From positions 6,931 through 70,930 of the forward strand of contig JAWKUA010000029.1 of assembly GCA_041398785.1 (NCBI GenBank): DNA of 64,000 bases, given 5' to 3'. The position numbers were made by a program, and so were the translations under genes. This DNA comes from Planctomycetaceae bacterium (GTDB taxonomy: Bacteria > Planctomycetota > Planctomycetia > Planctomycetales > Planctomycetaceae). The notes under the pieces were generated by a model, which saw nothing but the letters and a program-made list of their open reading frames with translations, had not been told where the DNA came from and ran no database searches. Shown here piece by piece: positions 27,626-36,035 of the stretch (the stretch's first letter is position 1; every line of letters begins with the position of its first letter).

Positions 27626-28339
27626 ATGAATGAAAAGTTCTGGTATCTGAAAAACTGTCCGCTGTTCCGCCAACTGACTCCGGAGCAGATTCGCGGAATT
27701 GAAGCAGCCTGCTTTGCCCGCGAATTTCAGCGCGGCGAGTTCATCTATCTGCCCAGCGACATGGGCGATTCAATCCTGTTGCTGGCACGCGGTCGGGTTC
27801 GAATTTACCACGTGACGCCCGAAGGCAAGCAGGCGATTCTGGGCTTTGTCGAACCGGGAGAACTCTTCGGCGAACTGTCCGTGTTCGACGAGCACCGCCG
27901 CGAAGAATACGCGGAAGCCGCGGACAAGTGCTTTGTCGTTCTGATGCCCCGTCACGTCATGCAGCACGTGATGGCGGAAAATCCGGATATTTCGCTGGGG
28001 ATGACTCGGCTGTTCGGATTTCGGCTCAGACGCATTGAACGCCGGCTGAAGTCGCTGCTGTTTCGTTCCAGTCGTGACCGGCTGATTCATCTGTTGCTGG
28101 AACTTGCCGAGAAGTACGGCCGTCGCCAGCCCGACGGTCTGCTGATTGCGATGAAGATCTCTCACCAGGATCTCGCCAGCGTCATCGGCGCGACGCGGGA
28201 GACGGTGACGATTACTCTTGGCGAACTGCAGCAGGAAGGCATGGTGGAAATCCAGCGCCGCCGCGTTGTTCTGAAACGGGTCGAAGACATGACCAGCCTG
28301 GTCGACTTCGGTCCTCTGCGACTGGCGGCTGCCGTCTGA
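27626..28339 (+). CDS. Crp/Fnr family transcriptional regulator
   Basis: 237 residues. Residues about 10-130 are the cyclic-nucleotide-binding fold (CPLFRQLTPEQIRGIEAACFAREFQRGEFIYLPSD, then PGELFGELSVFD). A long dimer helix follows. The C-terminal winged helix has KISHQDLASVIGATRETVTITLGELQQEGMVEIQRRRVVL, the Crp-type helix-turn-helix. The N-terminal Cys pattern of Fnr is not present, and the pocket lacks the Arg of true cAMP binders in an obvious form, so the signal is unknown. It lies alone, downstream of repeat copy 2. ATG at 27626 gives the normal length. Confidence 0.9.
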   Translation: MNEKFWYLKNCPLFRQLTPEQIRGIEAACFAREFQRGEFIYLPSDMGDSILLLARGRVRIYHVTPEGKQAILGFVEPGELFGELSVFDEHRREEYAEAADKCFVVLMPRHVMQHVMAENPDISLGMTRLFGFRLRRIERRLKSLLFRSSRDRLIHLLLELAEKYGRRQPDGLLIAMKISHQDLASVIGATRETVTITLGELQQEGMVEIQRRRVVLKRVEDMTSLVDFGPLRLAAAV

Positions 28340-28361
28340 CAACGCGCCGCAATTCCTGCCG

Positions 28362-28775
28362 CTATTTCTTCGCGCGTTTCTTCCGCTTCAGTTTGCGCAG
28401 GCCGCGGTACCTTCCGCGACGCAGATTCTGCCACGTCAGCTTCGCGTAGTCGTCCGAAAGGGTTGCCACTTCACTGCGGCGCAGGTCCAGCGTCAGGTGA
28501 TTTCCATTCGGATCCCTGACCAGCACGAAGGGGACACAGACCGCTTTCACCTTCAGAGGAGTCCCGCTGTTGCAGGGGATGTGCTGATAGCGAATCGGCA
28601 GTTCCGGCGGAAAAGCGCCAACGTCTGCTCCCCAGAAAAACGACGGCAGTTCGCAGGCGGACCGCAGCACGGTGACGTAGCTGCCCACTCGAACATCCTC
28701 AGCGGATGTCGGCTTCGCAGCGGTCACGGGCAGCGCGTCCGTGAGGGTTTCTGGATCCTGAGTGGCGTAGTTCAT
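28362..28775 (-). CDS. Conserved-looking hypothetical protein with a basic tail
   Basis: About 137 residues. The middle reads VRVGSYVTVLRSACELPSFFWGADVGAFPPELPIRYQHIPCNSGTPLKVKAVCVPFVLV, which looks like a small beta-barrel. The tail ends RRGRYRGLRKLKRKKRAKK, strongly basic. I recognise no family. The start at 28775 (MNYATQDPETL) is chosen because the frame further upstream is Arg-rich and not protein-like; no clear ribosome site precedes it. It is convergent with the Crp/Fnr gene. RNA or DNA binding is possible from the charge only. Confidence 0.6.
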   Translation of the reverse strand: MNYATQDPETLTDALPVTAAKPTSAEDVRVGSYVTVLRSACELPSFFWGADVGAFPPELPIRYQHIPCNSGTPLKVKAVCVPFVLVRDPNGNHLTLDLRRSEVATLSDDYAKLTWQNLRRGRYRGLRKLKRKKRAKK

Positions 28776-29181
28776 AGCGAAGTATCGGACACGCCGTCGG
28801 TCGCCGGGTTCGCTGCCAGACGAACGGTCCGCTAACGCCAGCCAGGTTTCGCGCGCGGCGTGCGAGCAACATTCCGCTGCGGGTCTGCCTGGATGCTCGC
28901 CGCTGGCATGGACCCATAAGCGGATTGCTTCGATCACACGAGCGACTGGCGGTGCGACCGGTGCAAGTCGTCTCCGCCGTCGCGACCTGCGGATTGCGCA
29001 TGCGCTTTGGGTGTCGGTCCTGCGCCGCAAGCCGGTTTCCTCAGGACAATGCTTGCAGTTCCCTTGTGTGACACGACAATCCGGCCGGTTTTGTTCGCAA
29101 TTTCCGCGGAAAACGGCGGCTGCGCGCTGTTTCAGGAATCGTGATCTGTCGCCCGCTGCCGGGCACTCAGAAAGAATCAGG
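28776..29181. other. Intergenic region upstream of cysQ
   Basis: About 400 bases between divergent genes. Open frames continue into it from both sides, but the translations are not protein-like. No repeat or RNA gene is visible. Confidence 0.4.
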
Positions 29182-30186
29182 ATGTCCGAAGACTATTCGT
29201 CCGAACTGGAAACGGCGTTGCAGGCGGTCCGGCAGGCAGCCGCCGTGTGCCGAGCCGTGCAGGCTTCCATCACCGAAGAATCGCTGGAAAAGAAGGACAA
29301 GAGTCCCGTCACGGTGGCGGACTTCGCCAGCCAGGCTCTGATCTGCCGCACGCTGCAGTGGGCGTTTCCGAATGATCCGGTGATCGGGGAAGAAGGTGCC
29401 GAAGAACTGCGCACCGATGCCGGCAGTGCCTTCCTGAGCCGCATCTGCGAAGAATGCGGCGCGGTCGGCGTTCCCGCGACGGGTGACGAAATCTGCGGCT
29501 GGATCGATCGCGGAGATCTGCAGGAGTACCGGCCGCGATTCTGGACTCTGGATCCAATCGACGGAACAAAAGGTTTTCTGCGAAAGGACCAGTACGCGAT
29601 TTCGCTGTCGCTGGTCGTTGATGGGAAGATCCAGGTGGGAGTGCTGGGGTGTCCGAACATGCCGCTGAATTCCCTGCATCCCGAGGGACCTCGCGGAGTG
29701 CTGGCATGGGCGGTGCGCGGCCAGGGCAGTTTTCAACAGCCGCTGGATGATCCGCACGCTGACGCAGCACCGATCGCGGTGACTCAGACCGTCAATCCCA
29801 TCGACGCTCGATTTTGTGAATCGGTGGAATCCGGGCACAGTTCTCATGACTGGTCAGGCCAGATTGCCTCGGACCTGGGCATTCAGAACGAACCGTTCCG
29901 GATTGACAGCCAGTGCAAGTATCTGGCGGTCGCCCGCGGAGACGCCGACATCTATCTGCGTCTGCCGACGCGCCGAGGCTATCAGGAAAAGATCTGGGAC
30001 CACGCCGGCGGCGTGATTGTGGTGGAAGAAGCCGGCGGACGGGTCACCGACATTCAGGGCCGCGATGTTGAGTTCAATCACGGTTCGACTCTGTCGGCCA
30101 ATCAGGGCATGCTGGTCACAAACGGTCGCTTTCACGATTCTGTTGTCATCGCCGTCGTGAAGAATGCTCCCGGGAACGCCGTATAA
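29182..30186 (+). CDS. cysQ: 3'(2'),5'-bisphosphate nucleotidase, CysQ/Hal2 type
   Basis: 334 residues. It hydrolyses PAP (3'-phosphoadenosine 5'-phosphate), a by-product of sulfate assimilation and sulfation. The lithium-sensitive phosphatase signature is complete: KSPVTVADFASQ, GEEGAEE, WTLDPIDGTKGFLR with metal-binding Asp residues, and WDHAGGVIVVEEAGG. The length and the 30-residue insert between the first two motifs fit the Hal2/SAL1 group rather than short CysQ. The SLC13 permease starts 12 bases after its stop, so the two are probably one operon. Confidence 0.9.
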   Translation: MSEDYSSELETALQAVRQAAAVCRAVQASITEESLEKKDKSPVTVADFASQALICRTLQWAFPNDPVIGEEGAEELRTDAGSAFLSRICEECGAVGVPATGDEICGWIDRGDLQEYRPRFWTLDPIDGTKGFLRKDQYAISLSLVVDGKIQVGVLGCPNMPLNSLHPEGPRGVLAWAVRGQGSFQQPLDDPHADAAPIAVTQTVNPIDARFCESVESGHSSHDWSGQIASDLGIQNEPFRIDSQCKYLAVARGDADIYLRLPTRRGYQEKIWDHAGGVIVVEEAGGRVTDIQGRDVEFNHGSTLSANQGMLVTNGRFHDSVVIAVVKNAPGNAV

Positions 30187-30198
30187 GCGGGGACTGCT

Positions 30199-31992
30199 AT
30201 GGAGTGGCTCTCAACCGCGCTGACGCTGTTCGTCATTTCCGCATCGATCGTGGGAATCATGGTGCTGCGGTTTTCCGCGGACATCACACTGCTGGCCGGA
30301 TTGGCGGCCCTGCTGGTGTATGGAGCCTTCGATGTAAAGTTCGGGCTCAGCGTCGAAGACGGGCTGAAGGGATTCGCGAATCCGGGTGTCATGACCGTCG
30401 CCGTGTTGTTTGTCGTGGCTGACGGACTGCAGCGCACGGGAGCACTGGCGTGGATCGGCATGAGGCTGCTGGGAACTCCCAAAGGCCGCGTGTCCGCGCA
30501 ATTGCGTGCGATGGTGCCGGCCGCCATGCTTAGTTCCGTGCTGAACAATACTCCTGTTGTCGCCCTGATGATGCCGATTCTCAGCGACTGGTCCCGCAAG
30601 CACAGAATCTCCGTCAGCCATCTGTTCCTGCCTTTAAGTTACGCGGCGATCCTGGGAGGCATGTGTACGCTGATCGGAACCAGCACGACGATTGTCATCA
30701 ACGGCGAACTGCCCGCCGAAAGCCGCCTGACAATGTTCGAACTGGCGTGGGTCGGTGTCCCGACTGCGGTCGCCGGCCTGGCGTTCATCACGTTTGCCAC
30801 GAAGTGGATTCCGGAACGCAAACCGGCATTCACTTCGATGGACGATCCGCGGGAATACACCGTCGAAATGGAAGTCGACGCCGGCAGCCCGCTGGTCGGT
30901 AAGACAATCGAACAGGCCGGCCTGCGGCATCTTCCCGGCGTGTATCTGATGGAAATTGACCGGGGCGGACACGTGATTCCGGCCGTCAGTTCCGACACGC
31001 TGCTGGAAGCGAACGATCACCTGGTGTTTGTCGGCGTCGTCGAATCCGTGGTGGACCTGCAGCGGATTCCGGGGCTGAAACCGGCAACCGATCAGTTGTT
31101 CAAGCTGAATGGTCCGCGAGCACATCGCTGTCTGGTGGAAGCGGTCGTGTCCGGCAGCTATCCGTACCTGAGAATGACAATTCGTGAGTCCAGATTTCGG
31201 TCGCAGTACAACGCAGCCATCATCGCTGTGAATCGCGATGGTACGCGTTTGCCGGGAAAGATCGGCGACATCCGGCTGCAGGCCGGCGACACTCTGCTGC
31301 TGGAATCAAACCCGAACTTCATCGAACGGCAGCGCAATTCCCGGCACTTCTACCTTGTCAGCGAAGTCCAGAATTCCGCTCCGGTCCGCCACGAAAAAGC
31401 CTGGATTGCCCGGCTGATTATGCTGGGCTTCATCATCGCCGCGTCGGTGCTTAGTTCCTACGGCATCAAGGACGCGGCTCTGCTGGCTTCTCTTCCCGCA
31501 GCACTGCTGATGATCCTGTTTCGCTGCTCGCGGACCAGCGACGCCAGACGATCGATCGACTGGAACGTTGTGCTGGTCATGGCCGCCGGACTGGGTATCG
31601 GCAATGCCATGAGAACCAGCGGAGCGTCAGACTTTGTTGTTAATCAGACGCTGAAATTGGTCGGTAACAGCCCGCAGTTAATGCTGGCGATCATCTTTGT
31701 GCTGTCTGTGACGCTGACAAACATGATTACCGCCAAAGCCGCGGCGGTGCTTGTGCTGGAGATCGCTCGCGAAGCGGCGGAATCGATGGGGATCAGCATT
31801 TCTCCGTTTGCGATCGCCGTCATTATGGGGGCCGCCGGAAGCTTCGCGACGCCCTATGGTTACCAGACAAACATGATGGTTTACGGTCCCGGCGGATATC
31901 GGTCGACCGACTATCTGAAGCTGGGAGTGCCGCTTAGTATTCTGGTGGGGATCATCACGTTGATGATTGTCCCACAGGTCTGGCCCTTCTGA
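30199..31992 (+). CDS. SLC13/DASS family permease with two RCK_C domains, probable sulfate or anion transporter
   Basis: 597 residues. The two halves of about five to six helices each carry the DASS anion motifs SSVLNNTPVVALMMP and a second TNMITAKAAAVL repeat. Residues about 205-395 between them hold two TrkA-C/RCK_C-type modules (VDAGSPLVGKTIEQAGLRHLPGVYLMEIDR and MTIRESRFRSQYNAAIIAVNRDG). This layout is typical of bacterial SLC13 proteins such as the SAC1-like sulfate transporters. Its position directly after cysQ supports sulfate as substrate, but that is inferred. Confidence 0.87.
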   Translation: MEWLSTALTLFVISASIVGIMVLRFSADITLLAGLAALLVYGAFDVKFGLSVEDGLKGFANPGVMTVAVLFVVADGLQRTGALAWIGMRLLGTPKGRVSAQLRAMVPAAMLSSVLNNTPVVALMMPILSDWSRKHRISVSHLFLPLSYAAILGGMCTLIGTSTTIVINGELPAESRLTMFELAWVGVPTAVAGLAFITFATKWIPERKPAFTSMDDPREYTVEMEVDAGSPLVGKTIEQAGLRHLPGVYLMEIDRGGHVIPAVSSDTLLEANDHLVFVGVVESVVDLQRIPGLKPATDQLFKLNGPRAHRCLVEAVVSGSYPYLRMTIRESRFRSQYNAAIIAVNRDGTRLPGKIGDIRLQAGDTLLLESNPNFIERQRNSRHFYLVSEVQNSAPVRHEKAWIARLIMLGFIIAASVLSSYGIKDAALLASLPAALLMILFRCSRTSDARRSIDWNVVLVMAAGLGIGNAMRTSGASDFVVNQTLKLVGNSPQLMLAIIFVLSVTLTNMITAKAAAVLVLEIAREAAESMGISISPFAIAVIMGAAGSFATPYGYQTNMMVYGPGGYRSTDYLKLGVPLSILVGIITLMIVPQVWPF

Positions 31993-32183
31993 CCGGCGCG
32001 AAAAGCCGTCTGTCCGAATGTCGCCGTCGGCCAGGACTCTTCACGAAAACTGCATAATTGTCGGCCACACTGCCGTCGCAGCGCTCGCTACGTCGATCTT
32101 GCTCCCGTGGTCAGGATCGGCGTAGACTTTCGCCTCAGGCGTGTTTGGATCACCGTCGCGACTTCATTCAGCGGATGCCTTGA

Positions 32184-33560
32184 ATGATCAGCCAGGCAGG
32201 GATGCACGGTTCATTTGCCGAACCGGCTTGTGAAGCCAAGACCAGCCAAAACAACGTCAAACTGTTCGTTCTCGATACCAACGTCATTCTTCACGATTCG
32301 GCGTGTATCTTTAATTTCGAAGAGAACGACATTGCTCTGCCGATCACGGTTCTGGAAGAACTGGATCGCTTCAAGAAGGGCGACGGAGACCTGAACTTTC
32401 AGGCGCGGCAGTTCCTCCGGCAGCTCGACAGTCTGACGGGCGACGTGATGTCCGACGAAGGAGCCCCGCTGGGCGACGGACTTGGGCGAATTCGCGTGCT
32501 GATGAGTCTGCAGAGTGCCCGCACGCGTCAATCGTTCCTTCACGACAGCGCTGACCACCGCATTCTGAATACGGCGCTGGCGGTGTCGGAACTGATGGAA
32601 GAACGCGAAGTTGTCCTGGTGACCAAGGACACCAATCTGCGACTGAAGGCCAAGGCGTTCGGCATGATTTCGCAGGACTACAACAGTGATCGTGTGCAGG
32701 ACATGCACGCGCTGTACACGGGACGGCGGACCGTCAATGACGTGCCTTCCGCAGTTCTGGACCAGCTTTTTCAAAACGAAGGATGTGTCCCGGCCGCTGA
32801 TGTCTGCATTGTGGAATCACCGGTCAGCAACGAGAACTTCATCCTGCGCAACGGGTCACGTTCCGTGCTTGCGTCATTCAACTCGGAACTGTCTCAGTTT
32901 TGCCGGATCACAAAGTCGTCCTGCTTCGGAATCCGCCCGCGAAACGCCGAACAGTCGTTCGCGCTGCAGGCGCTGACGGACGACCGCATCAAGCTGATTA
33001 CCCTGGTCGGCCGTGCGGGAACGGGCAAGACGCTGCTGTCGCTGGCAGCGGCACTGGACCGCGTGGCGGCCTACCGCCAGATTCTGCTGGCACGGCCGAT
33101 TGTGCCGCTCAGCAATCGTGATCTCGGATTTCTGCCCGGTGACGTCCAGGCCAAGATCGAACCGTACATGCAGCCGCTGTTCGACAATTTGTCGGTCATC
33201 AAACACGAAAACCCCGGATCCCGGGACATGGTCAGTCAGATGATGGAGGAAGAACGCCTGCAGATCACTCCGCTGGCCTACATTCGCGGACGCAGCCTGC
33301 AGCAGACTTTCTTCATTGTTGATGAAGCTCAGAACCTGACTCCGCATGAAGTCAAAACCATCATTACCCGCGCGGGTGAAGGCACGAAGATCGTGCTGAC
33401 GGGCGATATTCAGCAGATCGACCATCCGTATCTGGACTCAGCCTCGAACGGCCTGACGTATGTCATCAACCGCATGAAGGGCCAGCATCTGTACGCTCAC
33501 GTCACGCTGGAAAAAGGCGTCCGCTCCGAACTGTCCGAAGCCGCCAGCAGCCTGCTGTAG
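32184..33560 (+). CDS. PIN-PhoH fusion ATPase (PhoH2/YlaK-type)
   Basis: 458 residues. Residues about 25-170 form a PIN ribonuclease domain (KLFVLDTNVILHDSACIF, PITVLEELDRFKKGDGDLN, DHRILNTALAV, VLVTKDTNLRLKAKAFG), with its acidic residues intact. The C-terminal half is a PhoH ATPase: Walker A GRAGTGKTLLSLA, ARPIVPLSNRDLGFLPG, Walker B TFFIVDEAQNLTPHEVKT, and LTGDIQQID. Such proteins act as RNA helicase/RNases. An ATG at 32184 opens the frame; a second at 32202 is possible. The stop codon TAG is the first part of repeat copy 3. Confidence 0.92.
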   Translation: MISQAGMHGSFAEPACEAKTSQNNVKLFVLDTNVILHDSACIFNFEENDIALPITVLEELDRFKKGDGDLNFQARQFLRQLDSLTGDVMSDEGAPLGDGLGRIRVLMSLQSARTRQSFLHDSADHRILNTALAVSELMEEREVVLVTKDTNLRLKAKAFGMISQDYNSDRVQDMHALYTGRRTVNDVPSAVLDQLFQNEGCVPAADVCIVESPVSNENFILRNGSRSVLASFNSELSQFCRITKSSCFGIRPRNAEQSFALQALTDDRIKLITLVGRAGTGKTLLSLAAALDRVAAYRQILLARPIVPLSNRDLGFLPGDVQAKIEPYMQPLFDNLSVIKHENPGSRDMVSQMMEEERLQITPLAYIRGRSLQQTFFIVDEAQNLTPHEVKTIITRAGEGTKIVLTGDIQQIDHPYLDSASNGLTYVINRMKGQHLYAHVTLEKGVRSELSEAASSLL

Positions 33561-33788
33561 GCGATGGGCAGATGAGAATTGACCAATGCAGAGCGACAAT
33601 TTCTGCACCCTCCCGTTTCCACGGGAGGGTCGCCGATCGAATGCCGTTCAGGCGTTCGATCGCGGGGAGGGGGTCGCACGGGGAACTCCCGTTGCGCGGA
33701 CGCCCTCCCCTCGTTTGGTCGCCTGCACGGCGATCAAACTTCGACCCTCCCGTTGAAACGGGAGGGTGTATTCTCATCTGCCGCGGCT
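33559..33788 (+). repeat. Dispersed multi-hairpin element, copy 3
   Basis: 230 bp. It begins within the phoH stop codon and ends about 12 bases before the stop of the convergent zincin gene, so it fills the whole gap. The terminal inverted repeats are perfect here: GGCAGATGAGAAT on the left and ATTCTCATCTGCC on the right. Hairpins between them are ACCCTCCCGT/ACGGGAGGGT, CGATCGAA/TTCGATCG, GTTTGGTCGCC/GGCGATCAAAC and ACCCTCCCGTT/AACGGGAGGGT. It could act as a two-way terminator. Confidence 0.88.
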
Positions 33789-33799
33789 TGGCAGGACGG

Positions 33800-34447
33800 T
33801 CAGAATTCGATCCGCAGCAGCGGTACGTTCGGGCCGCGAAGGAAGTACTGCTGCTGACTGGGAGCGAGCAGATTCTGGTTGCCCATGCCGGAACCAAACG
33901 CCGCTTCCTCCAGGATCAGCCGGCGGCGCACGTTTTGAGGCAGCGGCCGGGCTCGACGAACTTCGTCCACCAGAGCCTGATAGTCCGCGTTGGCACGATA
34001 GGCGGCATCGGCATACCAGCGTTCGACGATCACCGCCTGGTGTTCGGCCGAATAATCGCGAAACGCCTGCCCGGCAACCACCGTCGGATTGTACGCGGCG
34101 TTCCGGCTGCCACTGCTGAATGTCGCGGCCACCTGATGACAGACCGAGTTCGAAATGGAGCTGGTTCCCATGTTCTGGTACTGCCAGACGTGCGTCAGCT
34201 CATGCACCAGCACGCGGTTGGACATGTCGTCCTGAATGCGAATGTTGTTGCCCAGTGTCGTGGGAGCAGCCGCGATCGCAGCTCTGACGATTCGAACGGG
34301 TTCCAGATCAATGGACTGCTGGAACACGAACCGTGCGATTCTGGTTTCCGCAACGGTCAGTGACCGTCCGGAATGAGAAAACGCGGCACCGGATTCGTGA
34401 GCCCAGACTTCCAGCGTCGGCAGACGCAGACGGAGGTTGTCGCCCAT
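33800..34447 (-). CDS. Zincin-like protein, DUF4157/eCIS-core-like
   Basis: 215 residues. The start at 34447 (MGDNLRLRLPTLEVWAHESG) has AAGGAT 7 bases upstream. The centre reads MSNRVLVHELTHVWQYQ, an HExxH zinc motif of the type found in DUF4157/eCIS_core proteins (HELxHxxQ). ARFVFQQSIDLEPVRI before it also fits that family. No signal peptide is seen. The C-terminal 60 residues are helical. DUF4157 proteins occur with contractile injection systems and polymorphic toxins, but no such genes are close, so the role is open. Confidence 0.7.
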   Translation of the reverse strand: MGDNLRLRLPTLEVWAHESGAAFSHSGRSLTVAETRIARFVFQQSIDLEPVRIVRAAIAAAPTTLGNNIRIQDDMSNRVLVHELTHVWQYQNMGTSSISNSVCHQVAATFSSGSRNAAYNPTVVAGQAFRDYSAEHQAVIVERWYADAAYRANADYQALVDEVRRARPLPQNVRRRLILEEAAFGSGMGNQNLLAPSQQQYFLRGPNVPLLRIEF

Positions 34448-34855
34448 GATTCGATCCTTTCGAATGCGGGAGAAGTTCTGCCGGGCGGACGAAGATGCCC
34501 GGCACGTGCAGCGCAAACGGAAGGTCACGTCGGCGCCGCAACCCGAAGACGTTCATTTTCCGAAGAAATGTCCTGCGGTTGCCGGAAATCCGGGTTCAGC
34601 AGTCAGATTCCCGGAATCAATCCCGGCCGCGTCCTCCCGCAGCCGAATCGTCAGCCGTGACCGCCGGAACAATTACCCGAGTGGCTCCCGGCCGCGCCGC
34701 ATCGGCCGGGACGACCGCGACGTTTTCACCAGTGATTCCGATTTTGCAGCGGCCACGTCGGCAGAACGTGACTCCGGGCTTCGTCAGTCGGGTTACCACG
34801 CAAGCCCGCGCGCGATTGCACGATTACCGTCTGGACAGCTTTTCCGTTCCACCTG
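34448..34855. other. Divergent intergenic region before the CZB receptor gene
   Basis: About 400 bases. Frames on both strands are open but Arg/Pro-rich without any domain. No promoter is convincing. Confidence 0.4.
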
Positions 34856-35878
34856 ATGGATGATGCACCGATGCTGAGTTTAGAAGAAGCACCCGTCCTT
34901 CTACGAGACACCGACGACCAGTTGACGCAGGTTCTGCGGCAGGAAAACGTCCAGCTCAAGGCGGGACTGGTCAACATTCAATCAAACCTTGCCGATTCCG
35001 TAGCGGTCAATGTCGAGAACATCGATAACTGCCGGCAGATTGAGGAACAATGCAACCAACTGGCCACCGAGTCTGAAACAATCCGGTCGGAAGTTGACCA
35101 ACTGAGCGCCGCCGTGTCGGAGATGCGGGAACTGGTCGAAGAAACCGACCGGCAGCTGATGGGGATTCATTCCTTTGTCGCTTTGATCCAGAAGGTGGCC
35201 GCTCAGACCAACCTGCTGGCGCTGAACGCCACCATCGAAGCGGCCCGGGCCGGCGACGCGGGCAAGGGATTCGCTGTGGTCGCCAACGAAGTGAAGGCGC
35301 TGTCTCAGCAGACGCGCGAAGCGGTTGACAACATCGGTGCGTCCGTGGAGTCCATCCTGGCGAATTCGCAGCGCGTGGCGGTTCGGGTTCGTGACCTGGA
35401 TGAACGAAGCTGCGGAATCCGCGGCACCGTGGGCGGTCTGAATGAACGCATCCACGAAACCAGCGAAAGAAATGCCGATGCCACCGAGCGTGTCGTGGCG
35501 TCCAACGAGCGGGTCTTCATGAGTCTCGCAAAGATCGACCACGTGATCTGGAAGGTCAATACCTACCTGAGTGTGATCGACGGCAAGCCGACCTTTGCAT
35601 TCGTGGACTGCCGCAACTGCCGGCTTGGCAAGTGGTACTACGAAGGTGACGGCCGATCGTCGTTCTCCGGAACCTCAGCCTTTCGAAGACTCGAAGCACC
35701 GCACGAAGCCGTGCATCAGGCGACACGTCGCGTCTTCGATCTGCTGGAATCGGGTGCCATTGGCGAACATTCCAGCGCTCTGACAACTGCCCTCGATGCT
35801 ATGGAAACCGGCAGCGATCAGGTGTTCGACCGACTGGACCAGATGCTGGCCGAGAAGAGTCATTCCCGGGGAAGGTAA
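34856..35878 (+). CDS. Cytosolic methyl-accepting chemotaxis protein with C-terminal CZB zinc-binding domain
   Basis: 340 residues with no membrane helix. Residues about 20-200 form a short coiled-coil signalling hairpin whose tip reads QTNLLALNATIEAARAGDAGKGFAVVANEVKALSQQTREAV, the conserved receptor tip that binds CheA and CheW. Residues about 225-325 are a CZB domain: HVIWKVNTYL, CRNCRLGKWYYEG, then LEAPHEAVHQATRRV, giving the His/Cys/His/His zinc ligands. Family knowledge suggests sensing of zinc, hypochlorite or redox state in the cytoplasm. It lies next to, but on the opposite strand from, the chemosensory cluster. Confidence 0.9.
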   Translation: MDDAPMLSLEEAPVLLRDTDDQLTQVLRQENVQLKAGLVNIQSNLADSVAVNVENIDNCRQIEEQCNQLATESETIRSEVDQLSAAVSEMRELVEETDRQLMGIHSFVALIQKVAAQTNLLALNATIEAARAGDAGKGFAVVANEVKALSQQTREAVDNIGASVESILANSQRVAVRVRDLDERSCGIRGTVGGLNERIHETSERNADATERVVASNERVFMSLAKIDHVIWKVNTYLSVIDGKPTFAFVDCRNCRLGKWYYEGDGRSSFSGTSAFRRLEAPHEAVHQATRRVFDLLESGAIGEHSSALTTALDAMETGSDQVFDRLDQMLAEKSHSRGR

Positions 35879-35894
35879 GGAGTTGCACGGGAAT

Positions 35895-35921
35895 AAGGCG
35901 TGCGGCAGATGAGAATCTACC
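35895..35921 (+). repeat. Remnant left end of the dispersed multi-hairpin element
   Basis: 27 bases read AAGGCG, three variable bases, then GGCAGATGAGAAT and CTACC. This matches the left end of the full elements, including the terminal repeat, but none of the hairpins follow. It lies in the gap between the convergent CZB-receptor and HDOD genes. Confidence 0.65.
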
Positions 35922-36035
35922 TGCCAGCCGCACGGCGCTAACCCCGGTTCTCTTCGAACACAACCGCGGCCAGCGCCCTGCAGCTGATGCAGCCAGCAAC
36001 AGGACTGATGTTTCATGAAACGTGGCGCTGGCCAG

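Noticed and set aside
31993..32183. Possible small RNA or tRNA before phoH
   Set aside because: No cloverleaf, no T-loop consensus and no terminator are visible.
5985..33857. Similar short open frames starting at ATGCAGAGCGACAAT inside the three repeat elements
   Set aside because: The frames differ in length, stop early in copy 2 and follow the hairpins, so the similarity comes from the DNA element, not from a protein.
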